In this document: positions 17,798-25,224 of the stretch, piece after piece
Layout: every line of letters begins with the position of its first letter
Numbering within the stretch: position 1 is the stretch's first letter
Translations under genes and position numbers: made by a program
Notes under the pieces: generated by a model
Seen by the model: only the letters and a program-made list of their open reading frames with translations
What the model was told of the DNA's origin: nothing
The model's database searches: none
From: an uncultured Rhizobiaceae group bacterium
GTDB lineage: Bacteria > Pseudomonadota > Alphaproteobacteria > Rhizobiales > Rhizobiaceae
Length of the DNA stretch: 64,000 nt
Assembly (NCBI GenBank): GCA_937958815.1
Contig: CALGMR010000008.1
Span: 88,762 to 152,761, forward strand
Direction of reading: 5' to 3'

Positions 17798-19342
17798 CTA
17801 CTTGAGGATGAAACCGATAGAACCGGTGTAACGGCCCTTGGGAAGTTTGCCCTGTTTCGTGCCGTAGACACGATTCACGCGGCCCATGAAATACCCAGCA
17901 CCATCTGAGGCAGGCATGAAGTTCTCGTCAGGACCGGAGAGCTTTTTCAAAGCTGTTGGGCGAACAATGTATGGTGTCACGATGATCATGACTTCAGATT
18001 CGTCGCGCTGAAATTCGCGACTACGAAACAGTGCGCCAAACACTGGAATATTTTTCAGTCCCGGATGGCCAGAAACAACTTGTCGAATATCATCTTGAAC
18101 CAATCCTGCGATCACCATGGAGCCACCGGAAGGCAGTTCAACCGTCGTATCCGCTTGGCGATGTCTAACCGCTTGCAGGTTCACGTCTGGTCTAAAGGTA
18201 CTGCTGCCATGACTGGATGGCTCGCGAACTTCGGTGTTGATTTTCAAACTAATGCGGCCAGAACTCAGAACAACTGGTCTAAAATTAAGTGAGACGCCGT
18301 ATTCCATTTCTTCAAATGTCACAACTGTTTGTCCATCATCATCATCAGAAACAGAACTTGGTCTTTGAACGCGCCCGCCAACGTTAAATGAAGCTTGTTC
18401 ACCTGAGATCGCGGTCAGACTTGGTTCAGCCAGCGTGCGACTGACGCCTGCTGTTTCTGCAGCCTGAATTTGAGAGTTGAGCGAACCCAGGCCGTTTGAA
18501 ATACCTAGGGTTGTCCCCATACGAGCCAATAGTGTTTGGCGTGGAATTCCAGACCCGACGGTCGAGAACCCAAAACCGTTGTTTGAGGAGACACCCGTCA
18601 CACTGGTTGAAATGCCAAGAGCCTTGATGACAGAACGCTGCATTTCAACGATCTTGACCTTTAAGTGAACCTGGTCTTCGCCATCAATTTTCAGCAGATT
18701 TACGATTTGGCTTTCTGGTGGATCTTCAAACAAACCCGCTGTTGTTTGCGATGTGCCCCCGTTGCCCGACTGCTCGCCACCTTGAATGAAAATTTTAGCC
18801 AAACGTTCAGCTTTAGCAGCATCCTGTGGGGAGGGCACAGTTCCTGTTAAAATGATATTGTCATTGATCATTTGAGCACGAACATCCGAATTTGGAATCA
18901 ATCGCGTCATGGTTTCTTCGAGACCCGAAATGTCTCTTTCAATGGTGATTTCCAGAGAAGCCACCTGTGCGCCTCGCCCATCAAAAACAAAGATGTTGGT
19001 TTGGCCGACAGCCTTCCCAAACAAATATATGCGACGTGATGTGCGCGTAACAGCATCAGCGACTTCTGGATTTGCAACCAAAATGTCATGGGCATCTGCA
19101 GGCAAATCAATAACCACTGATTTATTTAGCCCCAACATGATCCCTTTCGAGACGTTGGATTCAGCAGAAGAAATCACAATCCGGTTTTGTGTGCTGTCTT
19201 GAGCTGACGCTTGAGAAACGACCGCCTGCGGCAGAACAGTTGCAATGCAAAGCGCAGAAACACTGGCCCAACTGGTTACCCGAGAGGCTATCGGTTTCAC
19301 GTTTGATGAGACTGCAAATATGTTTGAAACGATGCTTTTCAT
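17798..19342 (-). CDS. cpaC: Tad pilus outer-membrane secretin CpaC/RcpA
   Basis: CpaC forms the multimeric outer-membrane pore through which the Tad pilus exits. It has 514 residues, with a signal region ending at about residue 47 (SQASAQ). The secretin N-terminal pilus domain follows (about 58-135; VVIDLPADAHDILVANPEVADAV), then a BON-like segment. The secretin C-domain runs from about 285 to 470, with VPSGGSMVIAGLVQDDIRQVVSGHPGLK and SEVMIIVTPYIVRP as hallmarks. It lies 58 bases after cpaB. A stand-alone copy of the N-terminal domain is encoded at 21596. Confidence 0.95.
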   Translation of the reverse strand: MKSIVSNIFAVSSNVKPIASRVTSWASVSALCIATVLPQAVVSQASAQDSTQNRIVISSAESNVSKGIMLGLNKSVVIDLPADAHDILVANPEVADAVTRTSRRIYLFGKAVGQTNIFVFDGRGAQVASLEITIERDISGLEETMTRLIPNSDVRAQMINDNIILTGTVPSPQDAAKAERLAKIFIQGGEQSGNGGTSQTTAGLFEDPPESQIVNLLKIDGEDQVHLKVKIVEMQRSVIKALGISTSVTGVSSNNGFGFSTVGSGIPRQTLLARMGTTLGISNGLGSLNSQIQAAETAGVSRTLAEPSLTAISGEQASFNVGGRVQRPSSVSDDDDGQTVVTFEEMEYGVSLNFRPVVLSSGRISLKINTEVREPSSHGSSTFRPDVNLQAVRHRQADTTVELPSGGSMVIAGLVQDDIRQVVSGHPGLKNIPVFGALFRSREFQRDESEVMIIVTPYIVRPTALKKLSGPDENFMPASDGAGYFMGRVNRVYGTKQGKLPKGRYTGSIGFILK

Positions 19343-19400
19343 AACTGTTACTCGATTTACTTTTAAAGTTGAGTCGCCAAACGCGACTGCAAGGAGAATT

Positions 19401-20183
19401 CTAGTTTCCGGCTTTAATTTCTGTTGCTTTGCCGTAGCGGATCACTTTCACTTTGCCCCGGCCGCGCTTACGCGTTTTGCCATTCTTTTCTTGCGCATCT
19501 TCAATGCTGCGCAATACGAGAATGAGATTGTTTCCAGCAAGGCTCTTTGCTTCAGTCACCACCTCAACTTGTGCTTCAGTCAATTCCAAGGTCGCTGTCT
19601 GGCCCACTTGAGCCTTTTGGCCCTCTTTTTCTTCAATCAATTGGTCAATGGCGAGAATGCGAATGTTCTTCAAAACCGTCTCGGTGACCTGCGTCTCGTC
19701 TTTCGTATAGTTTGAAATCAGATCCACACGGTCGTTTGGCAAAATGAAGCCGCCTGCCGAGGTATCAGCTTTCACCCGGACAGCCATGGCACGCTTGCCA
19801 GCTGGCAAGATGGCCGAAAGATACCCGCTGTCAGACCTAACAATCTTGGCCTCGCGAATAGGTTCGCCCGGAAAGAAGGTGGCACGTGCAATCGTAGGCG
19901 CAAAATCTTTTTGAGCTTCCGGTGTTGTTTCTTGAAGAATGTAGCCTTCGCTGACACTGTCAGCAGGCCAGTCTTGCCAAGCAATGCGCGCATCACCGAG
20001 AGCCGAACCCATGGGAATGGTTTCTCGAGCAATAAGAACTTTTTTCAATTTGATTTGAGGCTGCGCCGCTACAGGCTGCCCCGCCACCGGAGCCGGTTGG
20101 TTGTTCAAATTCATAATCATAAAACCCGCACCGAGGGCCGCAACAGAGGCAACTCCGATCAGGATTAATTGAACTGGCTTCAT
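19401..20183 (-). CDS. cpaB: Tad pilus periplasmic protein CpaB/RcpC
   Basis: CpaB is a periplasmic, inner-membrane-anchored protein that stabilises the CpaC secretin. Its 260 residues start with one membrane segment (about 5-24). An SAF domain follows (about 46-112; VLIARETIPMGSALGDARIAWQDWP), then the RcpC-type domain (GKRAMAVRVKADTSAGGFILPNDRVDLI). The tail is basic (KTRKRGRGKVKVIRYGKATE). It is separated from cpaA by 219 bases that hold a terminator, so cpaB probably begins the main assembly operon cpaB-tadC. Confidence 0.94.
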   Translation of the reverse strand: MKPVQLILIGVASVAALGAGFMIMNLNNQPAPVAGQPVAAQPQIKLKKVLIARETIPMGSALGDARIAWQDWPADSVSEGYILQETTPEAQKDFAPTIARATFFPGEPIREAKIVRSDSGYLSAILPAGKRAMAVRVKADTSAGGFILPNDRVDLISNYTKDETQVTETVLKNIRILAIDQLIEEKEGQKAQVGQTATLELTEAQVEVVTEAKSLAGNNLILVLRSIEDAQEKNGKTRKRGRGKVKVIRYGKATEIKAGN

Positions 20184-20343
20184 GATAACTTACTCCAGAG
20201 ACGCTTTACGCATGAACATGGGAGTAGTCTTGTCAGCTATTGGTGTACTTATGGTTAATGAAGCGATGAGAAATGTAGTTAACGAGTTCTGAACATATCT
20301 TGCCTGCGTATAATGGACGGTTATCTAAAGGGATTTCATCCCC

Positions 20344-20377
20344 AAAAAGAAAAAGGCCCCGCGTTTGCGAGGCCTTT
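20344..20377 (-). terminator. Rho-independent terminator after cpaA
   Basis: On the reverse strand a 10-bp stem with one mismatch (aaaggcc-t-cgc / gcg-g-ggccttt) closes a 4-base loop. It runs into a U-rich tract (complement of 20344-20354). It lies 25 bases past the cpaA stop and separates cpaA from cpaB. Confidence 0.9.
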
Positions 20378-20401
20378 ACAAGTCTTAGAAATCTATATTT
20401 G

Positions 20402-20929
20402 TCAGCCTAGTGGTGCACCAGTCAGGATAAAATCCATCCATCCTGATGTGGCAAAAACAATAATAGCTGCAGGGCCAAGAGCTGCGCCGTAAGGCACGCC
20501 TTGCTTTTTATCATGAAGACGTTCGATCCAGGGAAACTTCATTGCAAAGAGCGGCAGGATTGGAATACGGCGCAACACCAATATCGCCAAAGTCAAAACG
20601 CCACCAAAAATACTTGCGTACAGCAAATACGGAGCTGTGAATGCGGTTCCGAACCACAGCGTAGACGCCGCCAAAAGTTTTACGTCGCCGCCACCCATTA
20701 TACCAACACTAAAAAGACCAAAGCCAATTACCAGAACGATGAGTGACAAACCAACACTCCACAAAGCGGTTTCGAGACTAATTCCCGCCAAAGGCGCGCA
20801 AACCGCAAAGGCTGCGATCAAAACCAATGTAATTTTGTTTGGAATTGTCATCGTAAAAATATCATAAAATGTTGCGAATAACATGCAGACTGGAAAAATT
20901 GTCAAAATTGCAAGTGCGGTAAAACTCAT
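20402..20929 (-). CDS. cpaA: Prepilin peptidase CpaA/TadV
   Basis: CpaA is the inner-membrane aspartic peptidase (A24 family) that cleaves the leader of Flp pilin and the TadE-like pseudopilins. Its 175 residues form about six helices. The two catalytic Asp positions are seen in FYDIFTMTIPN (about residue 23) and MGGGDVKLLAA (about residue 82). The N-methylation domain of classical PilD is absent, as usual for TadV. The gene has its own terminator downstream and is cut off from the pilin gene by another terminator, so it may have its own promoter or depend on read-through. Confidence 0.93.
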   Translation of the reverse strand: MSFTALAILTIFPVCMLFATFYDIFTMTIPNKITLVLIAAFAVCAPLAGISLETALWSVGLSLIVLVIGFGLFSVGIMGGGDVKLLAASTLWFGTAFTAPYLLYASIFGGVLTLAILVLRRIPILPLFAMKFPWIERLHDKKQGVPYGAALGPAAIIVFATSGWMDFILTGAPLG

Positions 20930-21031
20930 AGCGTGTCCTTACTGGTGTCCGGGCCATTCATACCCAACCTAAATTTTGTAACTCAAACTAAGAGACCGTG
21001 CTTAAACTAGTGTTAAATCTCGTTTGAAACG

Positions 21032-21062
21032 AAAAAGGGCCGCTCTGTCTCCAGAGCGGCCC
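21032..21062 (-). terminator. Strong Rho-independent terminator after the Flp pilin gene
   Basis: A perfect 11-bp stem (gggccgctctg / cagagcggccc) with a 4-base loop is followed on the reverse strand by UUUUU. It lies 25 bases after the pilin stop. Confidence 0.95.
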
Positions 21063-21087
21063 ATTCATTCACTTTGTTAAAGCTGAA

Positions 21088-21261
21088 TTAGCCAGTAACA
21101 GTAGACAGGGAAGCGCCGATTTCTTCAAAAATACGTTGCAACTGTGTACCAACGAGAGTCATAGCAGTGATGCCGACAACTGAGATAAGCGCAGCCAAGA
21201 GGCCGTATTCAATTGCAGTTGCACCAGATTCGTCTTTAAAAAATTTCTTGATCATTGTCAT
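21088..21261 (-). CDS. flp: Flp/Fap-type major pilin
   Basis: This 57-residue gene encodes the structural subunit of the Tad pilus. A short leader (MTMIKKFFKDESG) precedes the Flp motif; cleavage by CpaA after Gly13 would leave a 44-residue pilin starting ATAIEYGLLAALISVVG. It carries the conserved Glu-Tyr pair at positions 5-6 of the mature form (18-19 of the precursor) and one hydrophobic helix. A ribosome site (aaggac) lies 8 bases before ATG. It is the first pilus gene on the reverse strand and ends at a perfect hairpin terminator, which suggests a separate, abundant short transcript. Confidence 0.95.
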   Translation of the reverse strand: MTMIKKFFKDESGATAIEYGLLAALISVVGITAMTLVGTQLQRIFEEIGASLSTVTG

Positions 21262-21595
21262 GGTATTAGTCCTTACTCCACGAGTTACAGCAAATTTCCG
21301 TCGGTTTGTTTCTCCGATCGGATGAGTGCAATCTACGCAGTTGGTTTTAGGATCGTCTTAAAATTTACAGTTACCAAAACATAAATCGATTTGTTCCCTG
21401 TTCGTGGTGAAAAATTTATGAAATTTGGAACAAGAATGCGCGGGGCAAGTTTCCGGCTGAACAGGAAACTTTTTTATATATAAATAAGTGTGGCAACTTA
21501 GACCGGCCCTAAAAGCCACCTTCAATTCATGCCTTAATTCTTAATTCACCATTTTCGGCGACAGTGGCTCAAAGTGTTTTTCAAGGGTGAATAGT
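21262..21595. promoter_or_regulatory. Divergent intergenic region between the pilin and the secretin-N-domain gene
   Basis: This 334-base A+T-rich stretch holds no gene that I can support. It must contain the promoters for the reverse-strand pilin and the forward-strand pilus genes. I cannot place -35/-10 boxes with confidence. It also holds a hairpin with U-tract at 21447-21475, listed separately. Confidence 0.7.
21447..21475 (+). terminator. Terminator-like hairpin in the divergent pilus promoter region
   Basis: An 8-bp perfect stem (aagtttcc / ggaaactt) with a 9-base loop is followed by TTTTTATATATA on the forward strand. No gene ends here. It could end a small untranslated RNA starting after 21262, or act as a leader attenuator ahead of the gene at 21596. 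Structure is seen; function is inferred. Confidence 0.5.
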
Positions 21596-22105
21596 ATGGC
21601 GTCTCCCGCTTTATCGACTTTCAAAAAAATCGCATTGGTCGGTTTTTCAACAACAGCTGCGTTTGTAATGCTTATGGCAAGCTCCGCATTTGCAGCAGAC
21701 GCAACCGTCAATCAAGACGTTGAAGAGCGTGTGTCTTTGAAAGTTACGATTGACCGTGCCAAAGTTATCCGCATTGCGAAGACAGCAGACACAATTATCA
21801 TCGGCAACCCCGCAATCGTTGACGCGACAATACAAGACGGCAAAACGATTGTTTTAACCGGTCGCGCTTTTGGTGTAACAAACCTGATCGTACTGGATCA
21901 GGATGGTGAACCAATTGTTGATGAACTGATTGTGGTCGAAGGACCAAAACATAAAACGGTGCGCATCTATCGTCAGGCTCAAAGAGAAACGATGGCCTGC
22001 GATCCAGTTTGTGAACCAACACTGACTTTAGGCGACAACCAAACGTCTTTCGAATCAATCAGCTCACAAATGTCGACCCGCAATAACGCTGCAAATTCAA
22101 AATAG
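21596..22105 (+). CDS. Stand-alone secretin N-terminal (pilus assembly) domain protein
   Basis: This 169-residue exported protein consists of a signal segment (about residues 8-33, ending ASSAFAAD) and a T2SS/T3SS secretin N-terminal pilus domain. The domain runs from about 38 to 118 (VIRIAKTADTIIIGNPAIVDATI; TGRAFGVTNLIVLDQDG). The same domain opens CpaC at 17798, where the equivalent text is VANPEVADAV and GKAVGQTNIFVFDGRG. It lacks the pore domain. A Cys pair (MACDPVCEP) follows the domain and may form a disulfide. ATG 21596 is placed 8 bases after aaggg; a GTG at 21587 is an alternative. It leads the divergent operon with two pseudopilins, so a role in Tad assembly is likely. Confidence 0.82.
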   Translation: MASPALSTFKKIALVGFSTTAAFVMLMASSAFAADATVNQDVEERVSLKVTIDRAKVIRIAKTADTIIIGNPAIVDATIQDGKTIVLTGRAFGVTNLIVLDQDGEPIVDELIVVEGPKHKTVRIYRQAQRETMACDPVCEPTLTLGDNQTSFESISSQMSTRNNAANSK

Positions 22106-22272
22106 TTTTCCTGTGTAAGCACAATGCTCACACAAGTTCACTCCTGCACTTGCGAAAACGGTGTTAACAATTGGTTATTCAAATCGATAGATTTTATCCT
22201 ACTGCAAAACAGTTCTGAAAGTTTTTCTGCGTAAGGTTCTGCCATAAGTATTTTTCTTGGCAGGGCTAAGTG

Positions 22273-22845
22273 ATGGGAATCGAAGAGCGTGTGAAATCGC
22301 AAAACAAAAGCAGAAATAGGCCCAAGAAATTGCGCCCATGGATTCGCTTTGGTAAGAACGAAGATGGTGCCGCTGCGATTGAATTTGCAATTGTAGGCCT
22401 GCCCTTTCTTCTCATTATCTTTGCCATTCTAGAGTTTTCATTCACTTTTCTCGGTGAACGAATTGTTCACGTAGCCACGCAAGATGCTGCCCGTATGATC
22501 AAAACTGGCCAAGTACGTGTGACAACACATACTGAAGAGCAGTTCCGCGATGAATTGTGTTCAAACACTCTCATGCGGATGTTTGATTGCGATAATTTGC
22601 ACATCAATGTGCAGGAGATTCCAAATTTTGGGCCGCCACCGCCGCTGCCACTGAACGCTAACGGGTCGATTAACCCGGCCAGTTTCGTTTTCAGTCCAGG
22701 TGGCACCTCCTCAATGAACATTGTTATGCTTTTCTATGAATGGCCTCTTCTTGTGAACGTAGCCGGTTTAGGGATTTCAAGCTGGTCCACGAATAACGAA
22801 GCTTTGATTGGAACAACCCACGCGTTCAGAAATGAACCATTCTAG
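22273..22845 (+). CDS. tadE: TadE-like minor pseudopilin
   Basis: This 190-residue pseudopilin of the Tad pilus is probably processed by CpaA. A basic N-terminus (about 1-29) leads to the processing region EDGAAAIEFAIVGLPFLLII, where Glu follows the cleavage site. One membrane helix follows, then a periplasmic domain with two Cys (ELCSN, FDCDN) and a Pro-rich stretch (GPPPPLPL). ATG 22273 is preferred over the GTG one codon upstream. It follows the secretin-N-domain gene by 167 bases and precedes the second pseudopilin by 17. Confidence 0.88.
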   Translation: MGIEERVKSQNKSRNRPKKLRPWIRFGKNEDGAAAIEFAIVGLPFLLIIFAILEFSFTFLGERIVHVATQDAARMIKTGQVRVTTHTEEQFRDELCSNTLMRMFDCDNLHINVQEIPNFGPPPPLPLNANGSINPASFVFSPGGTSSMNIVMLFYEWPLLVNVAGLGISSWSTNNEALIGTTHAFRNEPF

Positions 22846-22862
22846 CAGACAAGGACGTTTCT

Positions 22863-23486
22863 ATGACTAATTTAATTCAAAGAGCTCTGTTCAGGTCTAA
22901 AAGTGTGCGCTCCAAAAATATGAGAAACTATATGAAATCTCTTTGGCGTGATCAGCAAGGAGTAAGCACGGTCGAGTTTGCAATTTTCGCTCCAGTTTTC
23001 ATCGCATTGCTTTTAGGTATGCTTTGGATAACCGACAGTGAACGTGTCTCAACTCAAGCCAGCCTCGTGTCGTCCACCGTTTCAGATTTGATCGCGCGCG
23101 CAAACGTGGTAACCGAGGATGAGATCGATAGAACTATGTTTGCTGCTGATGCAATGATGGGACCTCATGCCGATGATCTCCAAATTTATGTAGTCGGCAT
23201 TGAAAACACTGTGGTTTCTTATAATTCCGATGGCACAGCAAACTTTAAACCCATCGTCGCGTGGGTGCGTGAAAAGAATATTACCGACTTGCAGGTTCCA
23301 AGTGTTGGCGATGAATATCCTGTCCAACAGAGCTTGGTCGATGTTGTTCCGTTCGTCGTGTCTACAAAAGTGAAAATCAATCATACGCCCGTATTTGGTT
23401 CAGAAGTGTTCGGCGACCAAGTGTATGAGTACGAGCACACTTTCGCACCACGTGCCAATATCACAGCAGACTGTGAAGATTGCTAG
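22863..23486 (+). CDS. TadE/TadF-like minor pseudopilin
   Basis: This is a second pseudopilin of the Tad system, 207 residues. After a basic leader, the class III pilin region reads QQGVSTVEFAIFAPVFIALLLGML (about 37-60). A periplasmic domain of about 145 residues follows and ends in a Cys pair (ADCEDC). Similar proteins are called TadF or TadG-like; the von Willebrand domain of true TadG is absent. The gene closes the divergent pilus operon and is followed by a strong terminator. Confidence 0.85.
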   Translation: MTNLIQRALFRSKSVRSKNMRNYMKSLWRDQQGVSTVEFAIFAPVFIALLLGMLWITDSERVSTQASLVSSTVSDLIARANVVTEDEIDRTMFAADAMMGPHADDLQIYVVGIENTVVSYNSDGTANFKPIVAWVREKNITDLQVPSVGDEYPVQQSLVDVVPFVVSTKVKINHTPVFGSEVFGDQVYEYEHTFAPRANITADCEDC

Positions 23487-23517
23487 CACGTGATCTAAGT
23501 GTGTTGAACAAAATCAG

Positions 23518-23552
23518 ATCGCTCTGACAGCAATGTCAGGGCGATTTTTTTT
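23518..23552 (+). terminator. Terminator of the pseudopilin operon, overlapping the convergent gene end
   Basis: A 12-bp stem with one G-T pair (atcgctctgaca / tgtcagggcgat), a 4-base loop and eight T residues follow the pseudopilin stop by 31 bases. The right arm and T-run also encode the last residues and stop of the PhnD-like gene on the other strand. Confidence 0.93.
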
Positions 23553-24546
23553 GACCGTCGCCGGCAATTTCTTCCAAGCCGCGCTCTAACTTTTTAGGTT
23601 CTTCAACCGATGGGGTCGCCGAAACTTCTGTGAGTTGTGAATTGCCTTCGACGAGATCAATGACAGTTTGATAATCTTGCCTGGCCACAGGTGCAAAGCC
23701 CCCACCCCACTTTGGGGCGATCGCATCATAGGCGTTGATATCGGAAACCAGCAATTGATCGAGAAAGTCCCACAGGATTGCTCGCGCCTCAGAATTAAGA
23801 CCATTGCGGACAGTATGCGGTCCGTTTGGAATTTCTGGAGACCGCCAAATGATGCGGCTGTTGCTTGCCGCTTTTCCCAACAAAGACAGAGTCGCTCGGT
23901 TCGTTACGGCCTGATCGGAATTGACTTGGCTCTTTGTGGGCTCCCACCCAAACAATGCCTGAGCGTCTTTTTTCTTGTACGTCTCGATTGCTGCATCGGC
24001 ATTTTGTAAATCACGAACTTCCCATGCACCACTCTCCAAATCGATATTCTTCAGGCCCATAAGATATTTCGGTAAAATATATCCGGAGAACGAATCTGCC
24101 CCCGGCACTGCAATTGTTTTTCCCTGTAGGCTGAGAATTGAGCTTCCTTCTGATTTGCGCGCAATCAGAACAGAACGGAATGATTTAGACCCGTCCTGTG
24201 CAATTGGAACCGCCAAAGGTTCTACGCATTTGCACAAGACCCAAGCTGCTGAAAATGCAGTTGCAGAATAAACAGCATATTCCACACGATTTTCGATTTG
24301 GGCATCTATGAGCGTTTTGTGGTCGCTCGCCGTGAATATCTCGACGGGCATGGACAATGCTTTTGACAAAGCTTCTGCAAAAGGTTTAGCGCGGCGGGCT
24401 TCCAGAATAGGGCGTCCCCCATCTACGATTCCTACCCGGAACGTGCCCAACTTATCACGCCAATCCGCCTGAGCAGAAAGGGGCTGCAATGCAATAAAGA
24501 GCGCCGCCATTGCTCCGATGGTTTTCAGATTGGTTTTTGATTTCAC
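23536..24546 (-). CDS. PhnD-like periplasmic substrate-binding protein without transporter genes
   Basis: This 336-residue exported protein resembles the phosphate/phosphite/phosphonate-binding proteins (PhnD, type II fold). A signal peptide ends near SAQAD (about 28). Fold marks are FRVGIVDGGRP, the conserved AVYSATAFSAAW region, and LQGKTIAVPGADSFSGYILPKYL. The start appears to be GTG at 24546. No permease or ATPase lies nearby. The gene follows the dapE/membrane-protein pair on the same strand by 60 bases and ends inside the convergent terminator. The ligand is unknown, and solitary PhnD-like proteins also serve as sensors or accessory binders. Confidence 0.78.
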   Translation of the reverse strand: MKSKTNLKTIGAMAALFIALQPLSAQADWRDKLGTFRVGIVDGGRPILEARRAKPFAEALSKALSMPVEIFTASDHKTLIDAQIENRVEYAVYSATAFSAAWVLCKCVEPLAVPIAQDGSKSFRSVLIARKSEGSSILSLQGKTIAVPGADSFSGYILPKYLMGLKNIDLESGAWEVRDLQNADAAIETYKKKDAQALFGWEPTKSQVNSDQAVTNRATLSLLGKAASNSRIIWRSPEIPNGPHTVRNGLNSEARAILWDFLDQLLVSDINAYDAIAPKWGGGFAPVARQDYQTVIDLVEGNSQLTEVSATPSVEEPKKLERGLEEIAGDGQKKSP

Positions 24547-24606
24547 CGACTTCGTTCCGCATCAAACGTTGTTGTGTAGCGTCATAAAATCTGACTCGCA
24601 GTCTCT

Positions 24607-25224
24607 CTACAATCCCACAAGGCTTTGAAAGCCATGATTGACAAAAATAGAAACCAGAGATGTAACCGCGAAATACACCGCAGATTTGGATATTGAGATT
24701 TTCAAGCTGGTTTTCAAAATGCGGATTCCAGCCATTGTCACAATGGCCCAAGATGTGAGAACCAACAGAATAAATGCGCCAGATGGTTCATTTGAAATGG
24801 ATGAGGGCGCTGCCAAACTGGACATCCAGATGAGGGGTAGAAAACCCAAGCTCAAAATCGCGGCAGACCAATTGTTGACGATAATGGCATCTGGAAATCG
24901 GCTTTGCTCTTCGTTTGTTCGGCACAAAAGATACAGAGCCAAAAACGAAGCGCCGTAGCCCAAGAGACCGATGAACAAACGAAGCGCCACATAAACTGGC
25001 TTGGAATATGCATCCTCTTTCGCCGCTTCAAGACTGCCATTGTAGATCATGGACAGGCCCGACATGTCGATCAGCAACATCAGTACAATGCCCCAGAACG
25101 AGAGCCAAAACCCCGCCGCGGAATGGTCTATTTTGGCCATACCTGTTTCTCGGCCCAGCATAATATCGAGCGAACCACTGAGGTTATCCATTAAGCTTGG
25201 TCGGGTTTGCGGTTCTTGATTCAC
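24607..25224 (-). CDS. Multi-pass membrane protein of unknown function after dapE
   Basis: This 205-residue protein has about five hydrophobic segments (near 42-62, 78-102, 118-136, 148-170, 182-202) and a short soluble N-terminus. The start is GTG and overlaps the dapE stop by four bases (GTGA), so it is translationally coupled to dapE. The layout is loosely like Yip1-type membrane proteins, but no firm family mark is visible. I infer an envelope-related role only from the coupling. Confidence 0.75.
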   Translation of the reverse strand: MNQEPQTRPSLMDNLSGSLDIMLGRETGMAKIDHSAAGFWLSFWGIVLMLLIDMSGLSMIYNGSLEAAKEDAYSKPVYVALRLFIGLLGYGASFLALYLLCRTNEEQSRFPDAIIVNNWSAAILSLGFLPLIWMSSLAAPSSISNEPSGAFILLVLTSWAIVTMAGIRILKTSLKISISKSAVYFAVTSLVSIFVNHGFQSLVGL

